From assembly GCF_004027225.2 (NCBI RefSeq), contig NC_044283.2:38570207-38634206 (forward strand): 64,000 nucleotides of DNA, given 5' to 3'. Source of the DNA: Strigops habroptila (taxonomy: Eukaryota > Chordata > Aves > Psittaciformes > Psittacidae). The position numbers and the translations under genes were made by a program. The notes under the pieces were generated by a model. The model was given only the letters and a program-made list of their open reading frames with translations, was not told where the DNA came from and did not search any database. This document shows, piece after piece, positions 1 through 14,090 of the stretch; position 1 is the stretch's first letter; the number at the start of each line of letters is the position of its first letter.

Positions 1-3000
1 CGTGCACATGTTCAATATGTCCTTGCAAATGCCACGGCAAGACTGTGATAGAAGGTATGTATAAACCAAAATATGTAAAATAAGTAATTCTTCATAATTC
101 AATATGACATCCTTCCTTTAATTTAAACCTAATGAGGGAATAAGAAAGTAAAAACAGCTGTAAGCATTCACATTACATCTCTCCAGGGAAATGTACATAA
201 AGTTAGGATTTGTTTTCACCCAATGGAAATTTTGCGATTTCACACAGCCACTCTTTTTGTTTAAGTTGCTTCTTTATTACATTTTCCATAAGAGAATTTA
301 CAACTCCACAAAATAAAAAGCAATTCCACTGCATTTTCCTTGCCCTACCTTCTCCCGCTCCAAACATGAAAAGATTAAACACATAAGTGTTTCTAGTAAT
401 CTGGCTATCTCAGCCATAAATTCAACAGGCAGGAAAGATTTCTTTTTATCGGTAAGATATGCCTGGAAACCATGCACAGCCCGGCACGATACAAACGTTT
501 TGGTATTTTTGCCATTGGCACGCTAAATAAGCTTTTAGCAAACCACATCCAAAGGCCTGTTAAAGCTCTCCTTTCCCGCATATATCAATCCTGGCCAAAA
601 GCGCAGGACTAAAATGCATGGTGAGCTCAGAAGCGAACACTTCCAACAATTAAAATGTTCCACCAAGCATTCAAGTAAGGAGACGCTGGCGGAGAGCATG
701 AGGGAATGCGAGCGCTTGCGGCATGAAAGGACACAGCCCCTGGACCCCAGGCATTCAACAATACCTCAGCTATTCAAGAGAGCGGAGAGGGACCCAACGG
801 CAGCACAAGACAAGCAGAAGCCTGTATCCTCCACATCCAGTGGGAAACAAATAATCCGATTATGTCCTTCTCTCTCTCTGAAAGACAGTTCCTAATGAGA
901 GTTTTGAGAAAAATGCTCCACCGCTGAAGCTTGCTCAAATAAAATGCACAGAATTTGTGAACAGTGATGCCTTATGAGTCCAAAGTTAATGCCAGCAACA
1001 GCCACTTAATCTGTACTTAATAGTCTTCTGGCAGAGTGAAAGGCTGACCCAAGGCAAAGTTTAATGATCAAACTGGCAATTAGAGCTATTGGTAACAATT
1101 CCTTTTTCTGCAAATGTGCTTTCCATGGTGGGAAGTACAACTATTAAATTTCCAGGCATTTTTCACTGCATTTTAAAAATCGTGACATTATCAACCATAA
1201 ATACTGCATGAGACCATATCTGATGTTCAACCCAGAAATAGTGGCAAGATCTTGCAGCAAAAGGCAATAGAAGCAGTTGTGACATTTGGCTACGGTCACA
1301 GCCATGACTCTTTTCTTCTTCACGTATGGGAGGAATATAACGAAAAAACACCATCAGTTTTCCCTTACAGCAATAGACTTTGAACTTGCCCTTGTAGAGG
1401 AACAAAATCACAACGCTATGAACTAGCATCATCTCTTGAGAGCCCATTGCCTTCAGTGGTACTGCCAAGGTTTATTAGAGGACAGACGCAGGCCTTGCCA
1501 GCCTAACCCCCCAAAGTATGCAAGTACCAGCTTAATTTGAAACAGTTTCAGCAGGACTATTCACAGCACATAAACTGGGCACACGTGTCATTCTCCACAG
1601 TGTGGGAGCCCAGGCGTGCCACTTCCAACACCTTCAGTGCGATTGAAATTGCTCTTCCCAGAGGCAGAGGGAATTTTTCAGCCACTGACTTTCAGGGGTG
1701 CACCAAACAAGGCTGGATGCTCCTCTCCGTGCCTCCAGAGGCACTGGCCATTCAGGGTTGCAGATGGATTATACCAAGCCTTTCTGCTTCTTGACACACT
1801 TAGTGGACAGGGTGAGGAAAAAGGTGTCCCTCACCCTCAGTGGGGCTCACAGCAGTGTCCCAGCCACCTCCTGTCCTCCTCTGGAAAAATGAAATCCTCC
1901 TGCAAGTCACTGGAGCAACATCATGCAGGTCTTATTATACACCCGTAGTGTTAATTCTGGAATTAAAGTGTTGATGTGCTTTTTATGAGAACAAAAATGT
2001 GCTCGTTGGTTGGAGTATGAGAGTTGTGAGAGGGAGCAAGCAAGAGGCAGTAGAAGGGAAGCCAGAGAAAAGAAAGACCCTTTTTTGCCCTGTTTTTAAC
2101 AATTTGCCCAGGCAATACTGTATGTTTTATACATGGGCATCATAAAATTGGTGAATTTCAATTCTGCATTTTTGGAACCTCCTTTTGTCTTTTTTTTTTC
2201 CCGAGCAATTACAATTTTAATTCCAAAGAAAAAGGAAAGGGAAAGTGAAAGGGATAAATACGAAAAGCAGGCATTCTAAAGCATTTTTTATTAGATCATT
2301 AGTATATGCCTCAGGTATATAGAGGAGCAAATTTGAACCTGAGGCAAGAATTCATAGCTTGCTAAAATGCATATTGTCATGTCTTAAAGATCTGGTCTGT
2401 AATATTTATACTTCCAGTTAGCAAAGACAAAGCATTCAGCAAATGCAGAGTACAAATGCACTTCATATATGACACAAATGCATTTCATATATGACAGTGC
2501 ATATGCTGAAAAATACTTCTGGCCTATATCATCAAATTAAATTATGATTAATTTGGAACCTACCTAGGTTCCAGGCCTGTTTTTAAGAAAAATATACATA
2601 CATATACATCTATACATACATTTCCTAAGATAATCATAATCCTGTGTACAATACACTAACATTTATAAGACTTTTTCAATCATTACTGATAAACAGAGAT
2701 AGTTTTCCTTACAAGTCCTAGAATCCATGTACCCCATGTGGTTCAAACCAGGACAAGACAAGTCAAATACGGCTCAAGAACAAATATAGGTACGTGCAAT
2801 TCTAAAAGTTATTTTTCTCTATTACCCTGACATTCCCTCCTGTGTGGGCAATTGTTTTGTCTGTTTGTGTTTTCTCTTTTTGCCTTTTTTTTCTAAGCCT
2901 GGAAACTGCCACAGAAAAGTCTGGCAGCTAAAACCTCCAGCTAACTACTAGCAAATGCTAACATGCTGTAAAGTGGAACATTTATACAAGATCCATCTGG

Positions 3001-3779
3001 TGCATACAAGTCAGAATCCAAGATTTAAAGCCATTACACTATGCCTGTGCATTTACACCTTCACCAAAGTTGGCAAAAGGAGTAGATTTTACCCCATGAC
3101 TCCACTAGTAAAAGGAGCGGTGTGAAACATGTGCTGACCTACGCTCCTCCGTCCAATTGTAGTTATTATATACTGCTCTTTGGCATCTTACATCCCAGGC
3201 TTCATGCCAGGAGTAAATTAGTCCAGTCCTGAACTCGCCTATCAGAAATTAAATAGTACAAGAGTGAAACACGCCTATAAAGTATTAGAGTAGCTGAGCA
3301 TTTTCTTTTGATCAGTCTTACGGGTTTAAAAGGGCAGTCCACCGGGTCTGGTAAAACCAGCCATACTCCCATCAAAAGGACGTCTCAGCTGACTCTTTTT
3401 GCCATAACTGAAGAGTAAGGAGGGAAAAATGACTTTGAGCTTTTATGTTATTCTTCATGAAGCTTAGGCTTGATCAACCATATGCCTAACATCTTAGTAT
3501 TTTTCTGCTTGGTACATTCCCATCACCTCAGGTAGAGCAGACCTGAGTCTGTCAGAAATATTTTGCTTTATTTTTATACAGGAGGTATATAGGAAAATAT
3601 GCAGAAATGAAAACAAAGTAAGGACGAATTAATGATAAACATAGCCATCGTCATACTAAAAAAGGGGGAGGAGGGGCTGGGGGGTAAGATTGAAGGAAAA
3701 GGGTGCATATACCGTACTAGTGAAATTCAGATTTCTGTTGTGAAGCAAACCCCGATGCTTAAGGCATTCATTAATGCCC
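1..3779. other. AT-rich intergenic DNA, no gene seen
   Basis: Open frames are short and lack recognisable domains or paired splice sites. Apart from the 22-bp tandem duplication at 2.45 kb, no repeat family was recognised. Confidence 0.6.
2452..2495. repeat. Tandem duplication of a 22-bp unit
   Basis: ACAAATGCACTTCATATATG plus AC (2452-2473) is repeated at 2474-2495 with a single C/T difference. Confidence 0.9.
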
Positions 3780-4000
3780 TCTGCCGTCTGTCTTGGCGAA
3801 TTTCAGTGAATACTGGCCGCCTCTCCCTAAGAGAAGCACTAGCTCCGGAAGCCTTTTAGGATAACCGAGATTTCTTGTTTTGTGCGCATTTCCCCATCTG
3901 CGAGACGCAGCAAAGCTGTAGCTCCGTTTGACAGCATCACGCAACGATTTCTGCCCGAACCCCCAAAACACGAGCCCGTTCCCCTTCAGGCACGGTTCCT
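3780..4000. promoter_or_regulatory. Isolated small CpG-dense patch
   Basis: About fifteen CpG dinucleotides occur within roughly 220 bases, while the neighbouring kilobases hold almost none. No exon or coding frame is recognisable. It could be a small unmethylated regulatory element or a distal promoter or first exon, possibly of SCRG1 or a non-coding transcript. The function is unknown. Confidence 0.4.
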
Positions 4001-4062
4001 TCCTTGGAATGGTCATTTAAACACCAGGTGGCACCAAATAACAAGTTTCAATAGTCTTGGTC

Positions 4063-4085
4063 TTTTTTTTTTTTTTTTTTTTTTT
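4063..4085. repeat. Poly-T tract (23 bases)
   Basis: An uninterrupted T run follows directly after the CpG-dense patch. About 50 bases later, an A/C-rich stretch (about 4132-4232, AAACAAACAAAAAAGTC-like) begins. Confidence 0.9.
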
Positions 4086-4837
4086 CCCAATGTTGGTGAG
4101 AAGGTCTCACAGAAACGTGCAATAGTGTAAAAAACCTCAAACAAACAAAAAAGTCAAACCCCCCAAAAATCCCAAAACAACCAAACATCAAAAAATCAAG
4201 AAACCCCAAACCCCAGAACCACCAAATCTGAGCATGAATCTGGGGTGAATTCACCAAAGCAATGTCTCCATCTAGACAGAGATGGGGAGAGATGGCAGGG
4301 CAACCAGGCAGTCCAGGGTCTACCTGCTCACCCTGGAACTGCCAGCAGTAACTATCTTGGTAGCTCACAACAAACACATATTAACTGCTACAAAGTCACC
4401 AGATTTTTCAGTGGGGGTCTCCTTGCCACCAACATTGGCTAACATGACTCAATCTGACAGAAACATGCCAATGAGAGCAAGGACAGTATGTTGGGGGAGG
4501 AGAAATCACGCTTTGAGAGCGTATAAGCAGAAATGGGACATGCTGGACAACCAAAAGACACCATTTGTAGCCTTGCACTTTGGTCAGCCTGACGGCTCAC
4601 CCTCTTTATAATAGCTTAACCACCAAATTTGGATGGTCAGTGTAAAACTGGGTCATGTGTTACTGTGCTGGGAAGGAGTAGAAAGGGTGGTGCTTTCTCC
4701 CTTGAAGAATATTGTTCAGAAGACCTATAGCACAAGAGGATGAACTGGCTGGTTTGCTTTTCAATGTTTCTATACTCAATTATAATTTTAGAAGCATTAT
4801 AACTGTACCCGGTACGAAGCCATTGCATTGTGGTGTT

Positions 4838-5400
4838 CCACAGAATCATAAAATTATTGAAAGGGACTTTGGAAGTCAAAGGCTACAGTCTTCCTGCTCA
4901 AAGCAGGGCTAACAAGCTAGACCAGGTAGTTCAGCGTCTTTTCCTATGAAGTTTTAGAAACCTCAGATGGAAATCTCAGAGTATCCCTGGCCAATATGTT
5001 CCATTCTCAGGCACTCAGAACTTTCAGAGTCAGAAACAGACTGATTTCTGATGCAGCCAGAGTTTCTCGTGTTGCAACTTGCCATGCACCTATGGGAAGA
5101 GCCCTACTGGGAAGAGCCTGTCTCTATCTCCTTGATGCTTCTCCCCATGTTTGGGGGGTTCCCCAAAGCCTTCTCCTCCTGAGGCTGAGCAAACCCAGCC
5201 CCTCCTCACACATCAATTGCTCCAGCCCCCAAACCACCCTGGTTGCTCTCCACTGGCCTCTTTCCAGTTTGCTGCCTCCCCTTGGGACTATGGACCCCAA
5301 ATCCAGGTGTAGTACTCCAGATGCAGCTGTATAAGCATAGCAAGGGGAATAACCTCTTGCTCCCACAGCTCAGTAGATGTTAGGCACTGGGGCACAGTCC
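4838..5400 (-). repeat. CR1 LINE fragment (old, 3' part)
   Basis: Read on the plus strand, the left end has CACAGAATCATAAAATTATT, a worn version of the CR1 3' end, followed by AAGGGACTTTGGAAGTCA and TGCTCAAAGCAGGGCTAACA. Further right, CCAGGTGTAGTACTCCAGATG is the CR1 segment that usually reads 'cacagtactccaggtg'. The element therefore lies in minus orientation and is 5'-truncated. Its divergence makes it older than the copies at 21.7 kb and 41.2 kb. The right end is approximate. Confidence 0.75.
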
Positions 5401-5449
5401 TGGCGCATGCCCAGCATGGAACATCATGAGGAGGCTGGTTCCGCTTGTT

Positions 5450-8400
5450 TAACAAAATCAGAAATAGTTGGATTAGGAAAATATTAAACAACCAGGACAA
5501 ATGCAAAACACCTTACCTGATCTCTATATTGATCACAGTGAAGTTATTTCAAATTTTCATTGGTAGAATCAATAAAGTTATTCTGGTTGGAGTTTCTGTG
5601 TGTGTCTATGCAAGAAAAGTGCACCTGAAGACTCCCATGTAAGTTGTTGAGAAGCTGTAGTACTGCTGTAGGTGAATTTCCAAACACGGGGAAAAAGAAT
5701 CCTGATTACACACAGTTAATACAGTTACTTGAATAATCATCTTTTATATTCCACAGGTGTTCAATCTGATGCCAATTATCTAATTTTGTTTCCTTTGCAG
5801 GATGCAAAGGGGATTGGTCAGAATGTATATACTTACATCTTGCCAACAGACAGCAGCTGCTCTTAAACTCAAAAGGAGAAACTTAACCCTGAAGCTCCCT
5901 CAGGTTTTGACCATCAAAGAAGTTCAAGCTGCTATCAGAGATTTCCTGCCAGATGGAGTGTGTATATCCCAGCTCCAGGGAGGGGGCAAGGTGTTACCTG
6001 TGGGTACCAGCTCTTACAGGCTGTGCATGCCCAGAGCCTCGGGGCAGAGCAGCAGGGAGGTACCCATGTTCTCCGCAGCTGTGCAGAGGGAGGCAGGATA
6101 AAATACACCATATTATCTACAGAAATATGTATGTTCATACTATACACTCATGCTGTATGACCATGATGCTAGCAAAGCAAACCTGTGGACAGGTTCACAA
6201 TTATCATGATGTAATTTCTCATGGTAATGGGCTGTGATTAGCACAGTCAGAACAGGCAAAGACCTAGCAGGAAGTCACAGACATCTCCCACCTGTCTGAT
6301 CAGCTAAGAAGGTTGTGTACAAGTCAGGCTTTAACTAATAAAAATAATTTTAAAGGAGAATTCATTTTGAAAAAAGTCAAACAGTCTGTTTAAGAAATCT
6401 CCATTAGGAAAGCCGGTTCTGCACTGTAATACTTATCACTGCCTTTTGCAGCTGAAGGTGTCCAAAGTTAACTACATAAACCTCACTGTTATCTGATACA
6501 GTAACAAGTTGCATTTTCTTGAAATGCGTTTCCTGTGATGCCTGCTCTTTCCTTCTTGATTTACACTGCTGGGGTACAATTCAAATTGGAGGTTCCTGTC
6601 AGATTCTCTATAAGCTAGACATCTTCAGACCTTCAACTAGGCTATGAACTTTTTAAAATATTTTCTATCATAATGAGCAATCAGGCAGTAGTCTTGAATT
6701 TCATGTTCTTAAATGGCAGAGTTGGCATCCATCCTAAATTCAATAGCATTAGGGGTGTTCTTTCTCTCCACCGCTGAAGAGACAAAGCGCATTGCTGAAA
6801 CTTCCTTCCTCTAAGTAGAGGTTCAGGAAGGATGGAAGGAGTGATGCAATTTTGCAAACTTCAGACTTAATGTCTGCATGTCAGGATTACTGTTTAGGGT
6901 GGTGGTGATGATGGGTATAAGAATCGAATACCAGCTTCAGTAAATGATAACTTTTACATTTTCTTCTGCGGCAGTTGTATTGTTCTCTGTTGGCCATTAA
7001 TATCTAAAGCAAGTCATGATTTAGGTTATGTTTTTACTTTTGACAGGATGAAAGAAGTTTAAAGGATCTATTTTTTTAAGAATTCCTGATTAGCCAAATC
7101 TCCCACTTATCTGCTAAACAACTCCTCCTACTTTTCAAAAGGGATTGATGCTTAATAACATATGCATTAAACTACCAGAATGCACGCCTGAAAAAATGTT
7201 TAAAAAAAATTAGTGCTTTTGAACCATCATTAAATCATTAGCATGTGAGCTGCAAATTTAATCAGTAACAGGCCATAGTTACAGAAGAGCTTAATTACTT
7301 TAATCTAAAACTGTGATTCAAAATGCTTTTTACCCAAAGCCTAGTATTCCTCCCAGTGCTCACCCTCAGGGCCCAGCCCGGGGTTTCATGCCATGGTTCA
7401 TGCAATACCTCATCCACCATGACCACAAATATCAGCCTTGGTGTAACTGGTCACGCTTCAGTTTGGCCATCTAGAACTGAGGTATCTGATCTGCAATTGC
7501 CAGCTCATCTTACCTGTAAGGGAGGCAAGTTATTCTCCCCTTCTTCCCTTCCATAAACAGAAAAGCAATTATGCAAAGCACAACAGCTGCCAATTATCCT
7601 ACACAAACTATATCCAACTGCTTAGAGCACTCTCTTAAGTTGCAAAGAAAGGAATTGCCTCTCTTATCTTGGTAAAGTTGGCTAACCACTGAACTACAGT
7701 TCTCTTCCTAGCTCAAGGAAAGAGAAGCTCAGATTCCTGCTTTCTTTTCAAGTGAAAGAGTTTAAGCTTCTGCCTCCAAAAACTACTGGGCTATGACGGC
7801 TCTTAAAACCCCTGGTATATTTAATCTGAAGATCTCACATGATGAATACAGTCACAGGCTTTAGATCTTCCTGAACTGTACAGTCTTTCTCTGCTCATCT
7901 TCTTTCTCTGCTTTTTAATCTTGTGCAGGAACACCTTCTCTATTCATCTGGCAGCAACATTACCCTTTATGGACTAATCTTTCTGCACAAAACCTTTTTT
8001 GTTAAAAAACTCATTTCATATGGCAAGTCATCAAGGAAGGAAGCTCCTCACAGTTCCTACCTCCCCATCCCATACATATCTTGCATAGTTTTAATGATGA
8101 TAGTAGACCAAGAGCATGTGTTCAAGGGAGCTGGTACAGGGAAACGTTATCCCCCTCCTCTATTAGGCACCCTGAGCAGAATCAAGCCTTGGGGTTTAAA
8201 TTTAAGACAAATCCAAGTCACTGAGCAGCCAGTGCCAAATACCACATAAGTGACATGTACCCTCTTCAAAGCAAAAACTGGCAACATAAAAGCCTAAGGC
8301 AGTATGTGATGCCTATCAAAGTGAGTTTTTAGGAAAAATTGTTACCTACCTAGTAATTAAGTGTGACCGGTCAGAGATAAGTTGTGGTTACTGGAAGGCT

Positions 8401-11400
8401 GGTTTATTCTACTTCAGAATCTACCTTTGGCATGTTGCTATGGTGTGCTGTCAACAGCACTCATAGTTTTACAGTTTAATTGCTTGTGGGTGGTGGTGGT
8501 GGTGTTGTCTGAGCTTTACATATGGTAGGACAGCAATAGGAATGGAATAGGGGAAAAAGAAGAAGAAGCTAAGAAAATGGAGCAAATCAGCTACACTTAC
8601 ATTTTTTTTCCACATTAAATTAGGCTCATCATCAAGTAATACAGTAGCAGAAATGAATCCTTATCCAAAAGGAGAACTTACCAAGTCATTAATTGCATAA
8701 GATGTACCATGGAGAAGGCAAGCAAAGAAAAGGGCATTACAGTAAACACTGCAGGAGTATTCAAACCGCGAGAGCCTTCATGCTTTTCAGCAAATCCAGC
8801 TTTATAGCATACAATTAACAATGAATTACATTCCTACTGGATAACTAAAAGCCCTCAAGAACTGGCAGAATGAGGACTAGGATTTAAGTAAGCCTTCCTA
8901 TGTTTATTCAGTTGGTGAGAAAGCAAACCCAAGATATTTAATGCAAACAGCTTTCAAGCATGAAGTCCTCATGATGAATTTATAAACGGGAATATTCACC
9001 ACCTAGAAGTCAATTTTCTATTTTGCATGCCAGTTATTTTCAAGCACAGATTTGTCAAACTGAATAAACTCTTTTAGTGACTGTGCTGAGACAGCTTATG
9101 TTTCAGGGTATAAAAATGGTCCCTGAATTGTGTATGCTAATGTGCTGGTACTGACAAAAGCAATCTGGTAAAACTGACTCAGAATTAATGAAGTTCAACA
9201 GTAAGGAACAGCTTTGGCAAGAGGGGTTAAATGTAATTACAACTCAAGTAACCATTATTACTTGACTTGTGAATCCCAGGGAGACAGTCCCGTTACAGGA
9301 CAACAAAACAGACAAAAATATGTAGGAAACAGGGAACTGGTTAACCTTTTGAACAGGTTAGCCTGCTCTCTCCTTAAAAAGCATGCCTCAAGAAATGTGA
9401 AGAATGCTCACACTTGGGTTGTCACCCTCCCAGACAGAAAGGTTTGTCTGCAATTGTTTCTGAAGTATTAAGAAAAAGACCTAAATCAACCTCCTCCTCC
9501 CCCCAAGTATTAATCATCTAGTGAGAACTCTGCTGTAAATGTATGTCATAAAGGCAATTAAACTTTTTTGCTGTGATATATAAACAAAAGCCCAGATGGA
9601 ATAGTTTCTATAGGTTACTCCCATACAGCTTTTTTGCAAATATGGTGATGAAATTTTTTAAGGAGAAAGATAGGTCCTCATTAATTTGGTGGTGACAGGC
9701 ATAGGGCAATACATAGACTATTAATTTTATATAAACATTTACATAAATATACACAGCATTCTCAGGTCAAATTATTTTTGTATTTTCCATGTGTTGGGTA
9801 TGTATTAAGCTTAAGTGGTGCCAAAGTTGCTGAAGACAGCAGTAAATTGCTTCATATTTTTTGCTTTATGCAAAATTGTCCTTTTTCTTGAGCTACGTAC
9901 TGCCAAAACATGTTGAACTCTACTAGGTCTAAGCTGAAGAGTTGCATAATGCTTACCCAACACTCAACTGTCAGGTCTTGCTAATACAATCAAGGGTCTG
10001 TGCAAAGATTATAAAGTAATAATTCAGTTCTAGATACTCTGAATATGAAGCTTTTAAGTTTCCATTGAACCAGGAAGAGTCTGGAAAGCGTTTCTGACTA
10101 TTCTTTGGATTGAGTCCTCAATCATTCCAGAGAATCAAGGAAGACTGCATAAGAAGTAGCTGAGGACCTATATACACAAATATATTAGATATCTCATAAA
10201 AGATACCTTGTAAAGATGTATATTCTTATGAAACCTTGCAAATCAGAGATCTACTGTAAGACTTGACATACTCAATGCAATGTCAAAAGCTCTGGAAATT
10301 CTTTACAGTGATGACAAGAAACATTCAGCGATGAAGTGGTCACATAAGTAGCCTTGAAGGAGTTACCAAAAAACTGTTCCTCACGGAAACCAAAAGTACA
10401 AATGTAGTCTTTATTGACATAAGGGTCACCAAAAGAGGCATATGAAAATACCAGTATATGACTTGTTTTTCCAATTTAATTAGGGTCTATGAATACTGAG
10501 AAAAAAAAATAGTATCAGAAAAGTAAGGCTCTTGACTGTAGCAACCTGGGAGAACAACATAAAAGGTGTTCATTGTAAATTGTATACCTCAACAAGAGAA
10601 TAATCATCATCCCGCACTGCTTCTGTTCAGCAATAAAAATTGATAAGCTGAATTTCACATTTCCACAAATAACATTCCTTTGTGTATTTTTCTGGGTTAT
10701 GATGATAGTAAACTACAACAGCAAATGGTCTTCTTTCATGGTTAGAGCTGATTAAAAATGAGCTGCACTGACATACGTTACAAATAAGACCATATTATTT
10801 GTCTCTGGTGAGTGTCAAGTCTAATAGCCTTCAAAAAAAGTTTTACTACCCAAAAGTCTAGGGAATAGTCTTTCTCAATGTCAGTTATGACTGCAATCTG
10901 TAGCTTGTACACATAAGACACTGATGTTTTGACTTATTGTTTTGAGTCTAGTATAACAGTCTGGATTCAAAAGGGATTTTAGTAAAATTCCTCTTTATTC
11001 ATTATAGTAGAGAAGCCCAGACAGTATTTAGCCTAGGCCCTCTGGTGTACTTTAGACAGCCCTTCCAGCAGTAAAGGACACTGTACCACTTCTCCTGCAG
11101 AAGGCCCAAAATGGGGTTATGGTGATGTTTCTCTCTCCATCTCTGTCCTTTAATAGAGCCATGTCTGCCTAAGAACCAAGGATCTGTCTGGTTTAGATAT
11201 ATTTCAGAGGGCTGCAGAATGCTGTATCTACCAAGAGCAGTAATGCTTGGATGAAACATCCAAATGCCTTGTGTGGGGCTTCATTTGGGGTACATGCGTA
11301 GGTGTAGCTAACAAGTCTCCACAGCCTTCATCTCACAAGATATGAAATAATCTAAGCATGCAGCTATGAACACTGTTAGCTTCATTAACACTAGGGGATT

Positions 11401-12190
11401 TGCTAGTCCTTTTGTATTATCCCTAAAGCTGCTAACATTTGCTATCAGCAGCTGTACCAATCATAAAGACCTGGTACAGATAGTAGCCGTTCTACTTAGG
11501 AGTTGCAACCCTTTATGGGCACAAAACTTTTGTAAATTAATTTGAAGTTACCAAAGGAGCGTATAATCGATGCTGAAGTCAAGAGTTCCTTGGACAACTT
11601 AGCAAAAATGGATGAGTACTTAGAGTAATGGTTACTGTTCTTAAGTTAGTTATTAGAAAACCAAATTCTTTCCCTCTCAATAAGCATCTAAAATTACCTC
11701 ATTATTATCTATCAACAAATGAAGAGGTTCTGGTGAGACTCACAGGCAAAAGTCCTTTCAGCTTTTATATGCCCAGAATTATTTCTGGCAGGTAAAGTAG
11801 GAGGAAGAACATCACTGTGAGATGAACCATGACTTCGTGGATAAAGGTGATTCAGCTTCTATTGCAGTACTTCAGTTTCCAGAAAGTTTTTTTGGCAAAA
11901 ATCCCTCATCAGAGGGTCATAAGGAAACTAAAATCTTTATTCATACTTATCAGAAACAAATGGTAGCATACACAGTCACTTGCCACGATGCAGGGAGGTT
12001 GCTGTTCTCACAGGGCATCTGGGCTGTGACCTGATGAAAAGCGATAGGGACTGATAAGGAGTCTGCGAACAAAAAAGTTTGCTTTGTCAAACCACAATTA
12101 CATGAGCTTATTCAAAGCGGTGCACTCAGTGCAGGTGATTAGAGTGCTGGAGCCTATGCTGAACTGCAAACTGACTTCCCTTTGTGCATG
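5450..12190. other. Intergenic DNA, no gene seen
   Basis: Only short non-homologous frames are present, with a small GGT run near 8489-8506. Nothing recognisable as an exon, RNA gene or repeat. Confidence 0.6.
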
Positions 12191-12198
12191 GGGCTGAA

Positions 12199-13240
12199 AT
12201 CACAGAGTAGTTAAGATTGGAAGGCACCTCTGTTGGAAGGCACCTCTGGAGATTGTCTAGTCCAACTCCCCAGCTCTAGCAGGGTCAGCTATAGCAGGTT
12301 GCCCAGAACTGTATTCAGCTGGGGTTTTTTTATCTCTATGGAGGTCTCCACAGCCTCTGTGGCACTGTGACCTTCCTCACAGGTTTAAACGTTCTTTAGC
12401 TTTTGAAATGGAATCTCCTGTATTCCAGCCTGTTCCCATGGCCTCTTGTCCTGTCATGGAGCACCACTAAGAGTCTGACTTCAACATTACCCAAACCCCA
12501 CCAGGTGCTTTTAGATAGATAGATCTCCTCTGTGTCTTCCCTTCTCCAGGCTGAAGAGTCCCAGCTATCCCAGAGTCTCTTTGTACAATAGATATTCCAG
12601 TCCCTTAATTACCTTTGTAGCCCTTCACTGGACTCACTTTAGTTTGACCATATCTCTTTCATACTAGGTCACCCGGACCTGGATCCAGCGCTCCAGGTGT
12701 GCCTCAGCAGTGAAGAGCAGAGGGGAAGGATCACCTCCCTCAACTTGCTGGTAACACTCCTAATGCAGACCAGGATACTGTTGGCTTTCTTTGCTGCAAG
12801 GGTCCATTGCTGGCTCATGTTCAACTTGGTGCTCACTAGGACCCTCAGGTCCTACTCTCCAAAGCTGCATTCCAGGTTGGTTCCCAGCCTATCCCAGTGC
12901 ATGGGGTCATTCTTCCCCAGATGCAGGACTTTGTACTTGCTTTTGTTGAACATTGTGGTGGTGTTGACAGCCTATTTCTCCAGGTCCTTTGAGTGGCAGC
13001 CTAACCTTTAGATGCATGGTTTCCCCCCTCTACTCCTCTTTTTTCGCAAGCTTCCTGAGGTTGCCACTTCCACAATCCTCAGCCATCTCCCTTCCCTGCT
13101 GTTCCTTGTTTAAAGCTCTCCTCACCAGGTTGGCCAGCCTCTTGTCAAAGGTGTTTTTGCCCCACACAGTCAAAGTTGATACTTTCCAGTTGTGTTGTAT
13201 TGTTGGTGACCATGTGGATGAGGAGCAAGGGTAAAAGTCT
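12199..13240 (-). repeat. CR1 LINE fragment (3' half of ORF2 and 3' end)
   Basis: The plus strand carries familiar CR1 antisense text: a worn start (CACAGAGTAGTTAAGATTGG), TCTAGTCCAACTCCCCAGCTC, CCCATGGCCTCTTGTCCTGTC, GCAAGGGTCCATTGCTGGCTC, and a 'cccagcctatcccagtgcatggg'-like segment. Minus orientation, 5'-truncated, with many disruptions. A 16-base unit (TTGGAAGGCACCTCTG) is tandemly doubled at 12217-12248 near the 3' end. The right boundary is uncertain. Confidence 0.78.
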
Positions 13241-13384
13241 GAGGTCTGGACAAGCCTTTACAGTCTCTCTGCAACACCCCAGAGCTGAACACCCAGCAAG
13301 CAGCCTTGAGTAGCATCAGAGCCACCCTGTTACAGACAATAGGCAGTGCAAAAAAATCCGTGCACTATCTGTAATGCTTTTAAG

Positions 13385-13445
13385 TAGTTTGGGTTGGTTT
13401 TGGTTTTTTTTGTTTGTTTGTTTTGCTTCTTAAATTTTTTTCTTT
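13385..13445. repeat. T/G-rich low-complexity tract
   Basis: Runs of GGTTTT and GTTT units, immediately right of the CR1 copy ending near 13.24 kb. A complementary A/C-rich tract (about 13600-13690) follows 150 bases later. Confidence 0.75.
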
Positions 13446-14090
13446 AACTACAGAGAAATTAGCACAGGTGTTAGAGGCAAAGGTATCTCTCTGTTTTTTA
13501 GAAGACTCCTGGCACCAACCAACCTCAGCAGCTGCAGAATGCTCCACACACTCAAGGCCAGGTGCCTTGAAGTATTAACAGCTAAATCCTAGCAAAGCAG
13601 TAAAAAAAAACAACCAACCCAACCATAAAAAAACCCCCAAACTATTCCAAAGAACACCCCTCCACCCTCCCTAAACCAACCAACCAAAACCTCCTAAGAT
13701 TCTGAAACAACAATGAATCAGACCAGGCATGGATTTTTAGGTATAGACAACCAATATCTGTGATGGCTGGTAACTGGTTTAGTAACTAGTAACTAGTTTC
13801 CCAATTTAGACTAATTTTTCCATAATACATTCAGATTAATTTGCAACCCTGAGACACCAGACTTTATATTTATACACTTACAACATTAACTCATTTGGCC
13901 TGTCTGGAATTGATAGTCCATAGCATTGTCAGGTTCTGGATACACTGCATCCTCTCTGCCTTCATAGAAAAGCAGCAGCAGCCTGAGCATGCCAGTAGAC
14001 CACTGATCTGAGGAAACACACTAAGAGATGACTTTGATTAGTCCAGTGCTTTGTGTCGCATATTTTAACCAAGTATAGACTGCTTGGTTA

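Noticed and set aside
12697-13234. Plus-strand frames of 104 and 81 codons
   Set aside because: They are antisense readings of the minus-oriented CR1 copy.
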